DNA from: Actinomycetota bacterium
GTDB taxonomy: Bacteria > Actinomycetota > Actinomycetes > Actinomycetales > Microbacteriaceae
Reading direction: 5' to 3'
Assembly (NCBI GenBank): GCA_030840335.1
Contig: JAUZFR010000068.1
Location: forward strand, 1-38,763
DNA: 38,763 bases
How positions within the stretch are numbered: the stretch's first letter is position 1; each line of letters begins with the position of its first letter. The notes beneath the pieces are model-generated. The model did no database searches. It saw only the letters and a program-made list of their open reading frames with translations, and had not been told where the DNA came from. Both the position numbers and the translations under genes were made by a program. Positions 24,203-32,700 of this stretch are shown here, piece by piece.

Positions 24203-25282
24203 CTATTGGGAGGCCGCAACCTCCAGCGGAACGATCGCCGCGGTCGGCCATTCGGCATGAACTCTTTCGCCGCGACGATCCTTCGCCGTCTCGGAGTTTT
24301 CGCTGGCGCTGTTCTGTTCGAGCACGGTGATTCGTGGCCCGGCATCCAGGTCGACGATGATGCGTGTGGCCGTACCGACATAGATGACCTCGGCGATCGT
24401 GCCAACGGCAGAGTTGCCCGCCGCAGAGCTGCCCGTATGACCTGCCGTAGGGATCTCGCGGAGCGTGATCCGCTCGGGGCGTACCGAGTTCGTACCGCCG
24501 GTTCCGAGGATGCTGCGGGAGTGAGCGTCATCGAAGATGTTGGATGTTCCGACGAATGCGGCAACGAAGGACGACGTCGGACGCTGGTAGATCTCGCTCG
24601 GCGTTCCCAGTTGGATGATCTTGCCATCGTTGAACACGGCGATGCGGTCGCTCAGCGTCAGCGCTTCTTCCTGGTCGTGCGTGACGAAGATGAACGTGAT
24701 GCCCAGCGAGCGTTGGAGTTCTTTGAGCTCGACCTGCATCTGTTCGCGCAGTTTGAGATCCAGGGCGCCGAGTGGTTCGTCGAGCAGCAGCACAGTCGGC
24801 TTCACGACAGTGGCCCGGGCCAGCGCGACGCGCTGCCGTTGTCCGCCGGAGAGTTCGCTCGGCTTGCGCTTGCCGAAGCTGCCGAGTCGCACGCCTTCGA
24901 GTGCTTCGTTGGCCCGCGCAAGGCGTTCCGTCTTTTTGACGCCGCGAACGCGCAGGCCGTACGCGACGTTTTCTAGCACGCTCATGTGCGGAAACAGCGC
25001 GTAGTCCTGAAAGACGGTATTCACGTCACGGTCGAATGGCGCGTTTCTGGTGACATCCCTGCCCATCAGCTCGATGGTGCCGGAAGTCGGTTGCTCGAAC
25101 CCTGCGATCAGGCGCAGAACGGTGGTCTTGCCCGAGCCCGATGGACCCAGCATCGAAAAGAATTCGCCCTGCGCAATGTCGAGATCGAGATTGTCGACGG
25201 CGTTGATGGCCCCGAAGGTCTTGGTGACGCCCGAGAGACGGATCGCGGGTGACGCGGTGCTGTTCGAAATGTCCGGGTTCAT
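24203..25282 (-). CDS. potA: Polyamine-type ABC transporter ATPase (PotA-like)
   Basis: ATP-hydrolysing subunit, 359 residues, cytoplasmic. Walker [10 protein letters not shown] (46-54), Q-loop [10 protein letters not shown] (91-100), signature LSGGQ (144-148), Walker B VLLLDEP (164-170) and the switch His in [10 protein letters not shown] are all present. The C-terminal TOBE region starts near residue 260 (VRPERITL). It has a Ser/Gly-rich insert ([13 protein letters not shown]) and a divergent end ([16 protein letters not shown]) that I have not seen as typical. First gene of the importer unit. TATGAT at 25313-25318 (minus strand) is a good -10 candidate with about 24 bases of leader; no clear -35. 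Confidence 0.93.
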   Translation of the reverse strand: MNPDISNSTASPAIRLSGVTKTFGAINAVDNLDLDIAQGEFFSMLGPSGSGKTTVLRLIAGFEQPTSGTIELMGRDVTRNAPFDRDVNTVFQDYALFPHMSVLENVAYGLRVRGVKKTERLARANEALEGVRLGSFGKRKPSELSGGQRQRVALARATVVKPTVLLLDEPLGALDLKLREQMQVELKELQRSLGITFIFVTHDQEEALTLSDRIAVFNDGKIIQLGTPSEIYQRPTSSFVAAFVGTSNIFDDAHSRSILGTGGTNSVRPERITLREIPTAGHTGSSAAGNSAVGTIAEVIYVGTATRIIVDLDAGPRITVLEQNSASENSETAKDRRGERVHAEWPTAAIVPLEVAASQ

Positions 25283-25312
25283 TCAGCAAACTCCAGCGGT
25301 CGTCTTGTTCAA

Positions 25313-25318
25313 ATCATA
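25313..25318 (-). promoter_or_regulatory. Candidate -10 of the potA operon
   Basis: TATGAT on the minus strand, about 30 bases before the potA start codon. No recognisable -35. The gap 25283-25383 otherwise holds nothing clear. Confidence 0.35.
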
Positions 25319-25383
25319 GGGACTTGCAGGTTTCGGATGGGCGCCTAAACATTACGATCACATTGATTTTTGAGGGTGATCGG

Positions 25384-26781
25384 CTAGGCGGCCGTTGCCA
25401 GCAAAGCGCGCGTTCGCCCCACCGGGAACCACGTCTGCTCAGGGTCGACCCAGATCGGACGTCGCATGAACGGCTTGCCATTCACCATGTTGATCTCGAA
25501 CTTGCCCTGATGCAGGTCATGGTGGTGTTTCGGGCACAGGAGCACACCGTTGTCGACATCGGTCGGCCCATCGTTTTCCCAGAATTTCACGTGATGCGCG
25601 TGACACCAGGAGGGCGGAGCTGTACAACTCGGATCCACGCACCCGCCGTCTCTCACGGCCAGGGCTCTTCGTTGAGCCGCCGTGAAGTACCTCTGCAGGA
25701 AGCCTTGCCGGAGCACCTCACCACTGTCCCCGAGAAGCATCGTGCGGAAACCCGCATCGCATGCCAGCTCTTGAACTACCGCAGCAGGAACGGGCTCGAT
25801 CGAGTCATCCAGCCATCCAACCCCGGTGCCGTTGCGAAGATCATCGAGGGTGATAACCGCGTTGACCTGCGTCGTCGCTCGCATGTTCACCGGGCCGTCC
25901 TGGGAAGCGCGCACCCCGGCGAAGAACACACCGAAGAAGATGTCGTGGAGCTTCTGCTCTCGCGTACGCGGATCGGTGATCATCTCGACGAGCTCGCCAC
26001 GCTTGTCGACCACCAGTTCCGTGCCGCGAAGCGTGTCTTCGTCGCTCATAAACCGGGGAATCGCTCCCGGCACGGTCGAATCGGCCATTGCTGCCTTGAG
26101 CAGTGCCGTCTCGTGCGGTGCGCTCTTGATCACGGTCGTTGTGATCCCGTTTCGTTCGCGGCCGATGCGCACTCCACGCTGCTCCCGGATCTCTTCGAAC
26201 CGCGGCTCGGCGCCGTCCGGGTCAAGCTTCTCGCGCCACGCGAGCGCGTAGGTCTCGACGAGATCAGCGCTCAGCGTCGACGCCGCCTCGACAAGGGCCG
26301 CTTCGGCCGCTTCGAACACCTCCGGCTCCGCGGAACCGGAGCGCGCCGCCTGATCCAGGCTTCGGATGATGACGGCTGCGGCGTCGATGCCGACCGCGCC
26401 AGCACGGACCGCGACAGCGACCAGAGGATGGGCCGGCGCAAGCACTTCGCCAGCGAGCGAGAGTCGTGGGCGAATCGCCGCGCCGACGCGAACCCGCCTG
26501 GCGGCCTCGGCGGCAGAGGTTCGGGTGTGCTGCTCGATCAGATGCGTCGCCTTTGCGTGCCCGAGTCGCGCCGCGAGACCTTCGTCACCCAATTCGCGGC
26601 GGGAGCGCGCATCCACTTCGGCGGCGACCTGTGCGCGGGCGGCATCGACGCGCCGCCCGGCGTCTTCGACAGTCCCGAGATAGGCGAGGAGGTCTTCGTC
26701 GGTGAATCCTTGCCAATCGACGCGCGCAACGTCACCGAGCAGTGGAATCGCCTGCCGGAGTTCGTCGAGCAAATTGGTCAT
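25384..26781 (-). CDS. DUF222 / HNH endonuclease protein
   Basis: A 465-residue protein with the actinobacterial layout of an N-terminal DUF222 helical domain and a C-terminal HNH nuclease motif. The motif is seen as DGGCVDPSCTAPPSWCHAHH, then DNGVLLCPKHHHDLHQG, which supplies the paired Cys zinc ligands and catalytic His. These genes exist in many dispersed copies in Microbacteriaceae and are often mistaken for 13E12 repeat elements; their role is not established. No transposase or terminal repeats flank it here. CAGAGT lies six bases before the ATG, a weak leaderless-type -10. Confidence 0.88.
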   Translation of the reverse strand: MTNLLDELRQAIPLLGDVARVDWQGFTDEDLLAYLGTVEDAGRRVDAARAQVAAEVDARSRRELGDEGLAARLGHAKATHLIEQHTRTSAAEAARRVRVGAAIRPRLSLAGEVLAPAHPLVAVAVRAGAVGIDAAAVIIRSLDQAARSGSAEPEVFEAAEAALVEAASTLSADLVETYALAWREKLDPDGAEPRFEEIREQRGVRIGRERNGITTTVIKSAPHETALLKAAMADSTVPGAIPRFMSDEDTLRGTELVVDKRGELVEMITDPRTREQKLHDIFFGVFFAGVRASQDGPVNMRATTQVNAVITLDDLRNGTGVGWLDDSIEPVPAAVVQELACDAGFRTMLLGDSGEVLRQGFLQRYFTAAQRRALAVRDGGCVDPSCTAPPSWCHAHHVKFWENDGPTDVDNGVLLCPKHHHDLHQGKFEINMVNGKPFMRRPIWVDPEQTWFPVGRTRALLATAA

Positions 26782-26835
26782 GAAACAACTCTGGCAGACC
26801 GCACTGACATTCGATAAGTGCTGATCAGAATCTGT

Positions 26836-27372
26836 TTATAACTTCTTCGGGCGTGAGGCTGTGGAGGAGTGGACGCTCGAAATCACCCGCCGGTACGAGC
26901 GCCCGTCGGCTTCCCGCGTGACGAGCCCGGCATCGACGATGTATCGCCGGAGGCTCGCGAAATCGTCGCTGATAGCCTCCAGCCGCTCGCTGATTTCGTG
27001 CTCGCTCAGCACCTCGCCGGGCGCGAGCACGCGATCAGCGGCCCAGGCCAGCAGCTCGGCGCGATCGCCGGGTCGCGACGGATACGCCTCAATGCGCCCC
27101 GCACGGATGAATCGTTCGACACCCTGCCGGGTTGGCTGCGGATCCTCGTCGAGAAGCTTCTTGAACGCCTCGTCGTTGACGACATACCCGTTGTCCGTCG
27201 CCGTCAGCAGGCCCGCGTTCGCCAGCGCGGAAAGCGCGCGTTCCTTCTCCTTGGCTGGCACATCCGCGAGGGGCAGCGCGTCGATCTCCGACCCAACGAC
27301 CAGCGACGCGTATACCGCGCGCCGGGTTGGGTCGGCCAGTGCGGCAACGAGGGACCGCCATGCCTCAGACAT
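26836..27372 (-). CDS. ArsR-like HTH plus DUF2087 protein
   Basis: A 178-residue protein. Residues about 5-75 look like a winged helix of the ArsR type (LVAALADPTRRAVYASL ... ALSALANAGLLTATDNGYVV). The C-terminal part fits DUF2087: GRIEAYPSRPGDRAELLAWA, LSEHEISERL and DDFASLRRYIVDAGLVTREADG, ending YRRV. DUF2087 domains accompany transcriptional regulators, so a regulatory role is likely; the signal is unknown. It lies 54 bases before the DUF222 gene on the same strand and is divergent from the SnoaL-like gene, a possible target. AAAACT six bases before the ATG is a poor leaderless -10. Confidence 0.8.
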   Translation of the reverse strand: MSEAWRSLVAALADPTRRAVYASLVVGSEIDALPLADVPAKEKERALSALANAGLLTATDNGYVVNDEAFKKLLDEDPQPTRQGVERFIRAGRIEAYPSRPGDRAELLAWAADRVLAPGEVLSEHEISERLEAISDDFASLRRYIVDAGLVTREADGRSYRRVISSVHSSTASRPKKL

Positions 27373-27446
27373 GACTGCAGTTTTTCACGACCACGAGCAC
27401 ACGGGAACCGTAGCGGCATGTCGGTGACACTTGGTAGACCTGAACG

Positions 27447-27806
27447 ATGACCGACAACCTCACGAACTGGATGAACGGCTACCTCCTGGCATGGGAATCG
27501 AACGATCCTGACGAAATTCGGGCACTCTTCACACCCGACGCGAAGTACTCCTTCGAACCATTCACTTCGCCGGTGGAGGGCCAGGACGCGATCGTCGCGA
27601 CGTGGCTTGCGCGCGCGGACGAGCCGGGCGACGCATCCTTCACCTGGAAACCGCTCGTCGAGACCGATGACGTCTCCATCATTCAGGGCGAGACCAGGTA
27701 CAAAGGCGACACTGCTTTCAGTAACCTTTGGGTGATTCGTTTCGGGCCGGATGGCCGTGCGCGTGAGTTCACGGAATGGTGGATGGACCAGTCCAAGCCG
27801 TCGTAG
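27447..27806 (+). CDS. SnoaL-like / NTF2-fold protein
   Basis: A 119-residue soluble protein of the NTF2-like superfamily: NWMNGYLLAWESNDPDEIRALFTPDAKYSF at the start, VATWLARADEP in the middle, and VIRFGPDGRAREFTEWWMD at the end. The cone-shaped fold can serve polyketide cyclase-type reactions, isomerisation or ligand binding; no catalytic set can be assigned. It is divergent from the DUF2087 regulator with 74 bases between them. The start has no SD; TAGACC lies six bases upstream, missing the last T of a -10 consensus. Confidence 0.85.
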   Translation: MTDNLTNWMNGYLLAWESNDPDEIRALFTPDAKYSFEPFTSPVEGQDAIVATWLARADEPGDASFTWKPLVETDDVSIIQGETRYKGDTAFSNLWVIRFGPDGRAREFTEWWMDQSKPS

Positions 27807-27826
27807 CTGTACACGTGCTCTCCTCT

Positions 27827-27832
27827 GCTAAA
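27827..27832 (+). promoter_or_regulatory. Candidate extended -10 promoter of rpsO
   Basis: TGCTAAACT (27824-27832) gives an extended -10 with hexamer TAAACT. Transcription would begin near 27839 and give a leader of about 85 bases before rpsO. Confidence 0.5.
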
Positions 27833-27838
27833 CTCACA

Positions 27839-27924
27839 AGGTTGCCGTCTAACGGCCGCGGATAAATAGAGCTCACACATCAGGTGTCGGGCACCGCGCA
27901 ACGAGGAGAAAGGGGATCACTTCT
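27839..27924 (+). promoter_or_regulatory. Structured rpsO leader, possible S15 autoregulatory element
   Basis: Within the leader, GCCGT (27844-27848) pairs with ACGGC (27852-27856) over a three-base loop. ACAC/GTGT and GGTG/CACC form two mutually exclusive small stems downstream, and GTTGC (27841-27845) can pair with a GCAAC near 27897. Ribosomal protein S15 represses its own mRNA through varied leader structures, including in actinobacteria; this leader is a candidate by position and structure only. Confidence 0.45.
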
Positions 27925-28194
27925 ATGGCTCTTGAAGCCGAAGTCAAGAAGGCGATCATCGACGAGTACGCTACCCACCCAGGTGACACGGGATCCCCCG
28001 AGGTCCAGGTCGCGATGCTCACGCGTCGTATTAAAGACCTGACCGAGCACCTCAAAGAGCACAAGCATGACCACCACTCACGTCGTGGGCTGCTTTTGCT
28101 GGTTGGTCAGCGTCGCCGCCTGCTGGGATACCTGCAGGACATCGATATCAATCGATACCGCACGCTGATCGAGCGTCTCGGACTGCGCCGCTAA
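27925..28194 (+). CDS. rpsO: 30S ribosomal protein S15
   Basis: Primary 16S rRNA-binding protein of the small subunit platform, 89 residues, the universal length. Conserved blocks are [46 protein letters not shown] and [25 protein letters not shown] lies ten or more bases before the ATG. In most bacteria pnp follows rpsO; here a strong terminator and an unrelated gene follow, so rpsO is probably transcribed alone. Confidence 0.98.
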   Translation: MALEAEVKKAIIDEYATHPGDTGSPEVQVAMLTRRIKDLTEHLKEHKHDHHSRRGLLLLVGQRRRLLGYLQDIDINRYRTLIERLGLRR

Positions 28195-28242
28195 CTTTCT
28201 TGTGAAGCCAGGCACGCACCGAAGATCGCGTCGAACTTGACG

Positions 28243-28277
28243 ACGGGCCGTCATCCTGAGGGATGGCGGCCCGTTTT
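28243..28277 (+). terminator. Rho-independent terminator of rpsO
   Basis: A 14-bp stem with a single G-T wobble (28243-28256 with 28261-28274) and loop TGAG, followed by TTTT. It is the clearest terminator in the window. Confidence 0.9.
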
Positions 28278-28325
28278 ACGTTCTGCCAAACTGATGGCCG
28301 CACCACGCATATCAGGGGGAACAGC

Positions 28326-28790
28326 ATGACCGTAGTACTCAGCAACCGCGTCCAGGTCTTCGACGGCTTCACCATTTTCAGCGCCCGCGCAGCCGTCATG
28401 GAATTGCACGACGACAATCGCTTTGTGCTCGGCAAACTCGACTCCACCGGCGCCTACGTCACCGACATGGTCTTCGACCTACCGGTGAACCAGCTCAGCG
28501 TGAGCGGATCGCAGAACTCGCTCGTTCTGTCCGCGAACGGCACCAAGAAGCGGGTCGACTTCAGCAACGGAAAGAGCGTCGGCATTGCGTTCGGCGTCGT
28601 CGGCCTGGCGCTCGACGCAGCGCAAGCGAAGAAGTCGGGCATCAACAACTGGGTTGCCGCCTTCAAGGAGCGGGGCGCGAAGACCAAGCTCCGCGCATCC
28701 AACGTCAACAGCACACGATTGATCGTGCTCGTCGCCATCCTGGTTGCACTCGTGACCTTCATCACAGTCGTCGGCGCGCTTGCACGCTAA
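28326..28790 (+). CDS. C-terminally anchored membrane protein, function unknown
   Basis: A 154-residue protein from ATG 28326, preceded by GGGGGAA; the upstream frame from 28263 overlaps the rpsO terminator and is rejected. The N-terminal two thirds are soluble and rich in beta-type patterns (MTVVLSNRVQVFDGFTIFSA). One clear span lies at about residues 129-151 (LIVLVAILVALVTFITVVGAL), and a weaker hydrophobic patch near 88-100. No family recognised. The methyltransferase gene starts four bases after its stop, so the two are probably co-transcribed. Confidence 0.7.
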   Translation: MTVVLSNRVQVFDGFTIFSARAAVMELHDDNRFVLGKLDSTGAYVTDMVFDLPVNQLSVSGSQNSLVLSANGTKKRVDFSNGKSVGIAFGVVGLALDAAQAKKSGINNWVAAFKERGAKTKLRASNVNSTRLIVLVAILVALVTFITVVGALAR

Positions 28791-28794
28791 CCGG

Positions 28795-29577
28795 ATGCCC
28801 GACCTCACCGAATCCGCGATCGTCGCGCGCCTGCGCGGCGCCGGTTGCGTCTTCGCCGAGGATGAGGCCGCCCTCCTGCTCGAGGCCGCAACGAACCCGG
28901 AGCAACTCGAAGACATGGTGCAGCGCCGCGTCGACGGACTCCCGCTCGAACAGATTCTTGGATGGGCCGAGTTCGCGGGATTGCGCGTCCTCATAGAGCC
29001 TGGCGTGTTCGTGCCTCGTCGGCGCACCGAATTCATGGTCGAGCTGGCGACCGAGTTCGCGCAAGACAGGGCGGTTGTGCTCGACCTGTGCTGCGGGTCG
29101 GGCGCGGTTGGCGCGGCCATTTTTGCCCTGAACCCGGCGATTGACCTCTTTGCCGCCGACATCGAATCTGCCGCGGTGCAGTGCGCCCGACGAAATCTCG
29201 CGGGCAAGGGCCAGGTGTTCGAGGGCGACCTTTTTGAACCGCTCCCCGGCAGCATTAAAGGGCGCGTCGACATCCTGACCTGCAACGCTCCGTATGTTCC
29301 GACGGATGAGATCCGCCTGATGCCACCCGAAGCCCGTCTCTACGAGCCCAACGTCACGCTCGACGGCGGGGCGGACGGCCTCGACATCCAGCGGCGGGTC
29401 GCGGCCGAGGCGAAGCGATGGCTCGCGCCCGGCGGCCACCTGTTTATCGAATCGAGCGAGCGGCAGGCGCCCGAGACCGCCAAAGCCTTCCGGAACAACG
29501 GACTCACGGCCCGCATCGAACACGACGACGAACGCGGCGGCACCGTCGTCATCGGCACCAGGCCAATTGAGCCCTGA
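28795..29577 (+). CDS. PrmC/HemK-related N5-glutamine methyltransferase
   Basis: SAM-dependent methyltransferase of 260 residues. An N-terminal helical part leads to VVLDLCCGSGAVGAAIFAL (SAM motif I). The substrate Gln-binding loop is CNAPYVPTDE where PrmC has NPPY, with EPNVTLDGGADGLDIQRRV afterwards. This NAPY variant with the other blocks fits the actinobacterial PrmC-related group of unknown substrate rather than PrmC itself, whose gene normally stands beside prfA. ATG 28795 is four bases after the upstream stop; TTG 28780 is an alternative overlapping start. Confidence 0.82.
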   Translation: MPDLTESAIVARLRGAGCVFAEDEAALLLEAATNPEQLEDMVQRRVDGLPLEQILGWAEFAGLRVLIEPGVFVPRRRTEFMVELATEFAQDRAVVLDLCCGSGAVGAAIFALNPAIDLFAADIESAAVQCARRNLAGKGQVFEGDLFEPLPGSIKGRVDILTCNAPYVPTDEIRLMPPEARLYEPNVTLDGGADGLDIQRRVAAEAKRWLAPGGHLFIESSERQAPETAKAFRNNGLTARIEHDDERGGTVVIGTRPIEP

Positions 29578-29652
29578 AGTCCAGTTGAACCCGAAAACCC
29601 CAGCTGACTTGACGCATATGGCTGTCTCGACGGCGGGATAACAACCATTTGA

Positions 29653-29693
29653 GTCAACTCGGTTGAACGTCAACTCGAATGAGACGTCAACTC
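29653..29693. repeat. Three spaced GTCAACTC repeats
   Basis: GTCAACTC starts at 29653, 29669 and 29686 (spacing 16 and 17). GTTGA-ACG-TCAAC between the first two forms a 5-bp inverted pair. The region (29578-29701) lies between convergent gene ends. Confidence 0.6.
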
Positions 29694-29701
29694 AGACGAA
29701 G

Positions 29702-32700
29702 CTAAGTGACCTTCGGCCGTTTCGTCGAGTCGCTCGGCTGGTACCAGGTGGGAATCTGCGACAACGCATACTGCGCCGTGCCCGAAAAGCACAGCGCGAC
29801 CAGCACACACACCGCGCGCACCGGATGCGAGTCCGGAAGCTGGGTCACCAACAGCATGCCAGCGCAAGCGAAGTATCCGACCACGCCCGCAACGATCGCT
29901 TCGACCGCCCACTGCACCCAGGACACGACGATCATGGTGCCCTGCACGCCACGCGAAGCCGTCGACGGAGCCGGAAGTCGCCCGGCGATCCATCCCCAGT
30001 GCATGACAAGGGCGAGCACCAGCGCGAAAAACCCGACCACAACCGGCAGATGCTGCACGTTGATGTACCCGTCGTCGGTGCCGAGAATTCGCATGGTGTG
30101 CAGCCACTGCGCCATCGTGATCGCACCCGCCGCAAACACGCCCGGATACGTCACGAACACCACGAACACGAGACATGCCCAGAAGAGAATGACCGAGTCC
30201 CGTACCGGATATCCCGATTTCGCGGTCACTGCGCCAAATCGCAGCATGGCGATGAGCACGAGCGCGACGCCGGCGATCATGCCGGCGATTGTGCTCGCCC
30301 ACGTGATCCAGCCGTGCTGGTTCGCCCACAGGGTCAGGAACATCAGCACCACACTCACGGCGAGCAACACGATTCCGGTCACCGTCGCCCGCTGGTAATA
30401 GCGCTTCACTGAGGCCTGCACGCTCGCGTCCGTGAGCTGACGCCGGATGTTCGCCCAGCGTCGGTGCGTGACGAGTGCACTCCAGATGCCCAGCCCAAGC
30501 ACGAGCGCCGCGAGTATCGGCAACGCCCACCAACCCCAGTCTTTGACGACGTTGATCGCGTGATCCGGCGGACGGAAGGATGCGACCAGCTGGGTCGTGT
30601 GCGTGCCTTCGACAGAGCTGACGGTCCAGAGCGCGGTGAGGAGGCTGCCGACAAGCAGCAGTCGCGGCGGATCGACGACAGCCGGAAGAAACGTGCTGAT
30701 CGGGCGGAGAATGGCAGTAACGAGCAGCGTCCATGCGCCGGAAGCGGGCCGACCGAACGACCCGAAAACGAGATGGATCACTCGCGACGCGACCCCCACC
30801 CGGTAGCCGGGGTTCAGATAGGTGAGCGCATCGGCGCCAATGACCAGCTTGTGTCGCAGGTCGTCGGGCATCGCATCGGCGCCCGGAAGCGGCGCGAACG
30901 GCGCAAACTTCGACCGGACATGCCCCGGCAGACGTGAGGTCGACTGACTGATCTGCACGAGCGAGGCTTCCTTGAGGATCGCGTCCTGCGTATCCGCAAC
31001 GGCTCGCTCGGGTGGCACTGTCGTCTCGAACTTGCGCAACCCGACGCCGGCCGGTGTCGTGACCGACGCGAGGAATCCGAGAATGCCGGATGCCGCATCC
31101 AGTCGTCCCCACAACCAGTCGTTGCGGCGCCAGTCCGCGCTTAAAAACCCCGCGAACGCCCCGATCGCGGTGCCGTTCAGTTTTGCGTTTGCGGTGAGCG
31201 GATGTTCGCCGACGAGTCGTCCGACCTCCGTCGCGTCGACGTCTTCGGGGCGTCCGAGGGCGAGGATCGACGCGAGCGTGAGTCGGAAGTCGTCTGCGCG
31301 CAATACCGGGAACTTCGTGACATCCGGTACCGGTGCCGCGGCGGTGATCTCCCAGAACCGCACGTCGGCGATCGACTCCGGGATGCCTGCGGCGGCACAG
31401 AGGGCAGCAACATCCATGGCGGTGGCGCCGTCGCTCGCGGGAAGGCCCGCCCACAGCGTTCCGGCGAGGGGTGCGTCGGCCGCATTGGTAAGGCCACGAA
31501 GGGCTTCGGCCATCGTGTTGAGCTGGTCGCGGAGCGCCAGCATCCGCGCCGACGGGTCGACCAGCATGAGCCCGGTGGCGCGTGCCGCAATCTCGGCGGG
31601 GTCGAATGGTTCGACCTGCGTGTTGTACTGCAGGACACCGCGGCAGACGTCTCGAACGACCAAATCGCGCTCGCGGGTGGCCTCGTCGAGAGCGTTGTAC
31701 AGCACGGTGCGCACTGTCGCGAGTGTGGGCTCCGGGGGAGCGAGGCGGTCGATGAACTGGGTCGAGCCGGCGATCGTGAAGTATGCATCCTCGAGTGCAC
31801 GCACCCAGGCCAGAAGGCTCAGGCAGGAGTCCGCAATCGCGATTGGACCGGCGAAAATGGCGTTGTCCAGCTCCAGTGGAGTCCTGGATGAGGCCGCGTA
31901 CGCGAGCCACATCTCTGCGTCGAGGTCGGCGAGATCGGAAGGGACAAGCGCCGCGAACGAGTCGCGGGTCGGCAGGTCGGTGCCGAGCTGCCAGACCGCC
32001 GGATCCTGCAGTACTCGCAGCAACAGGTTCGAGTCGGAGGCGATGCGGTATTGCGCGTATTCCTGCAGCGCCAGGGTGCGATCGTAGGCGGCGTCGGCTC
32101 GAGCGGCGAGCGAGAGCGGGGTGATACTGCGCGCACGGCCACTGGCGAGAAGCAGATTTCGGCGATAAGCGTCGATCTCGCCGGCCTTGTCCTCGGCGGA
32201 TTCCTTACCCACCCGAATGCCGAGCGCCCGGGAGACGACTTTCAGCAGCCGCGAGGATGGGTCGGTGCGCGTCGGCACCGCTCCCTCGAGGATCTGGGAT
32301 GCGGCATCGCCCGAGTAGTCATGGGGCGTGCGCACCTGCGTGCGCACAGGCGGATCCGGGTCGAGGTACATGATCACGCGGTCGGAGTAGACCTCTGACG
32401 CCATCGACCGGATGGCCCGGAATGCCCGGTCGATCGGGATGTTGTCGGTGAGGCCGCCGTCCACTACGCGATAGGGAGCGTCAAAGCCCTGCCGATGCAC
32501 GTGGAACGCATACGACATGTCGATCCGCTTGTTCGTGTTGTCTGCCGTTGGCGAGAACGACGAGTAGATGAGGGCTGGTTCGAAGCCGCCGGGCAGCGAC
32601 GACGTCGTGCGCGCGGAGTACGCCAGCCGCGCAAGGGAGATTTCGGCAGCAAGGGGCACTTCGGCCACGTCACCTGGACCGTCACCCGCGCCATCCGGGA

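Noticed and set aside
25384-26781. DUF222/HNH gene as a mobile element
   Set aside because: No terminal repeats, no transposase and no target duplication seen; an HNH motif alone does not show mobility.
25249-26817. 522-codon plus-strand frame
   Set aside because: Antisense to the DUF222/HNH gene, which has a recognisable family structure.
29670-31910. 746-codon open frame inside the patatin gene, same strand, another frame
   Set aside because: Arg/His/Pro-rich shadow typical of high-GC DNA; the overlapping frame has clear patatin motifs and a good SD.
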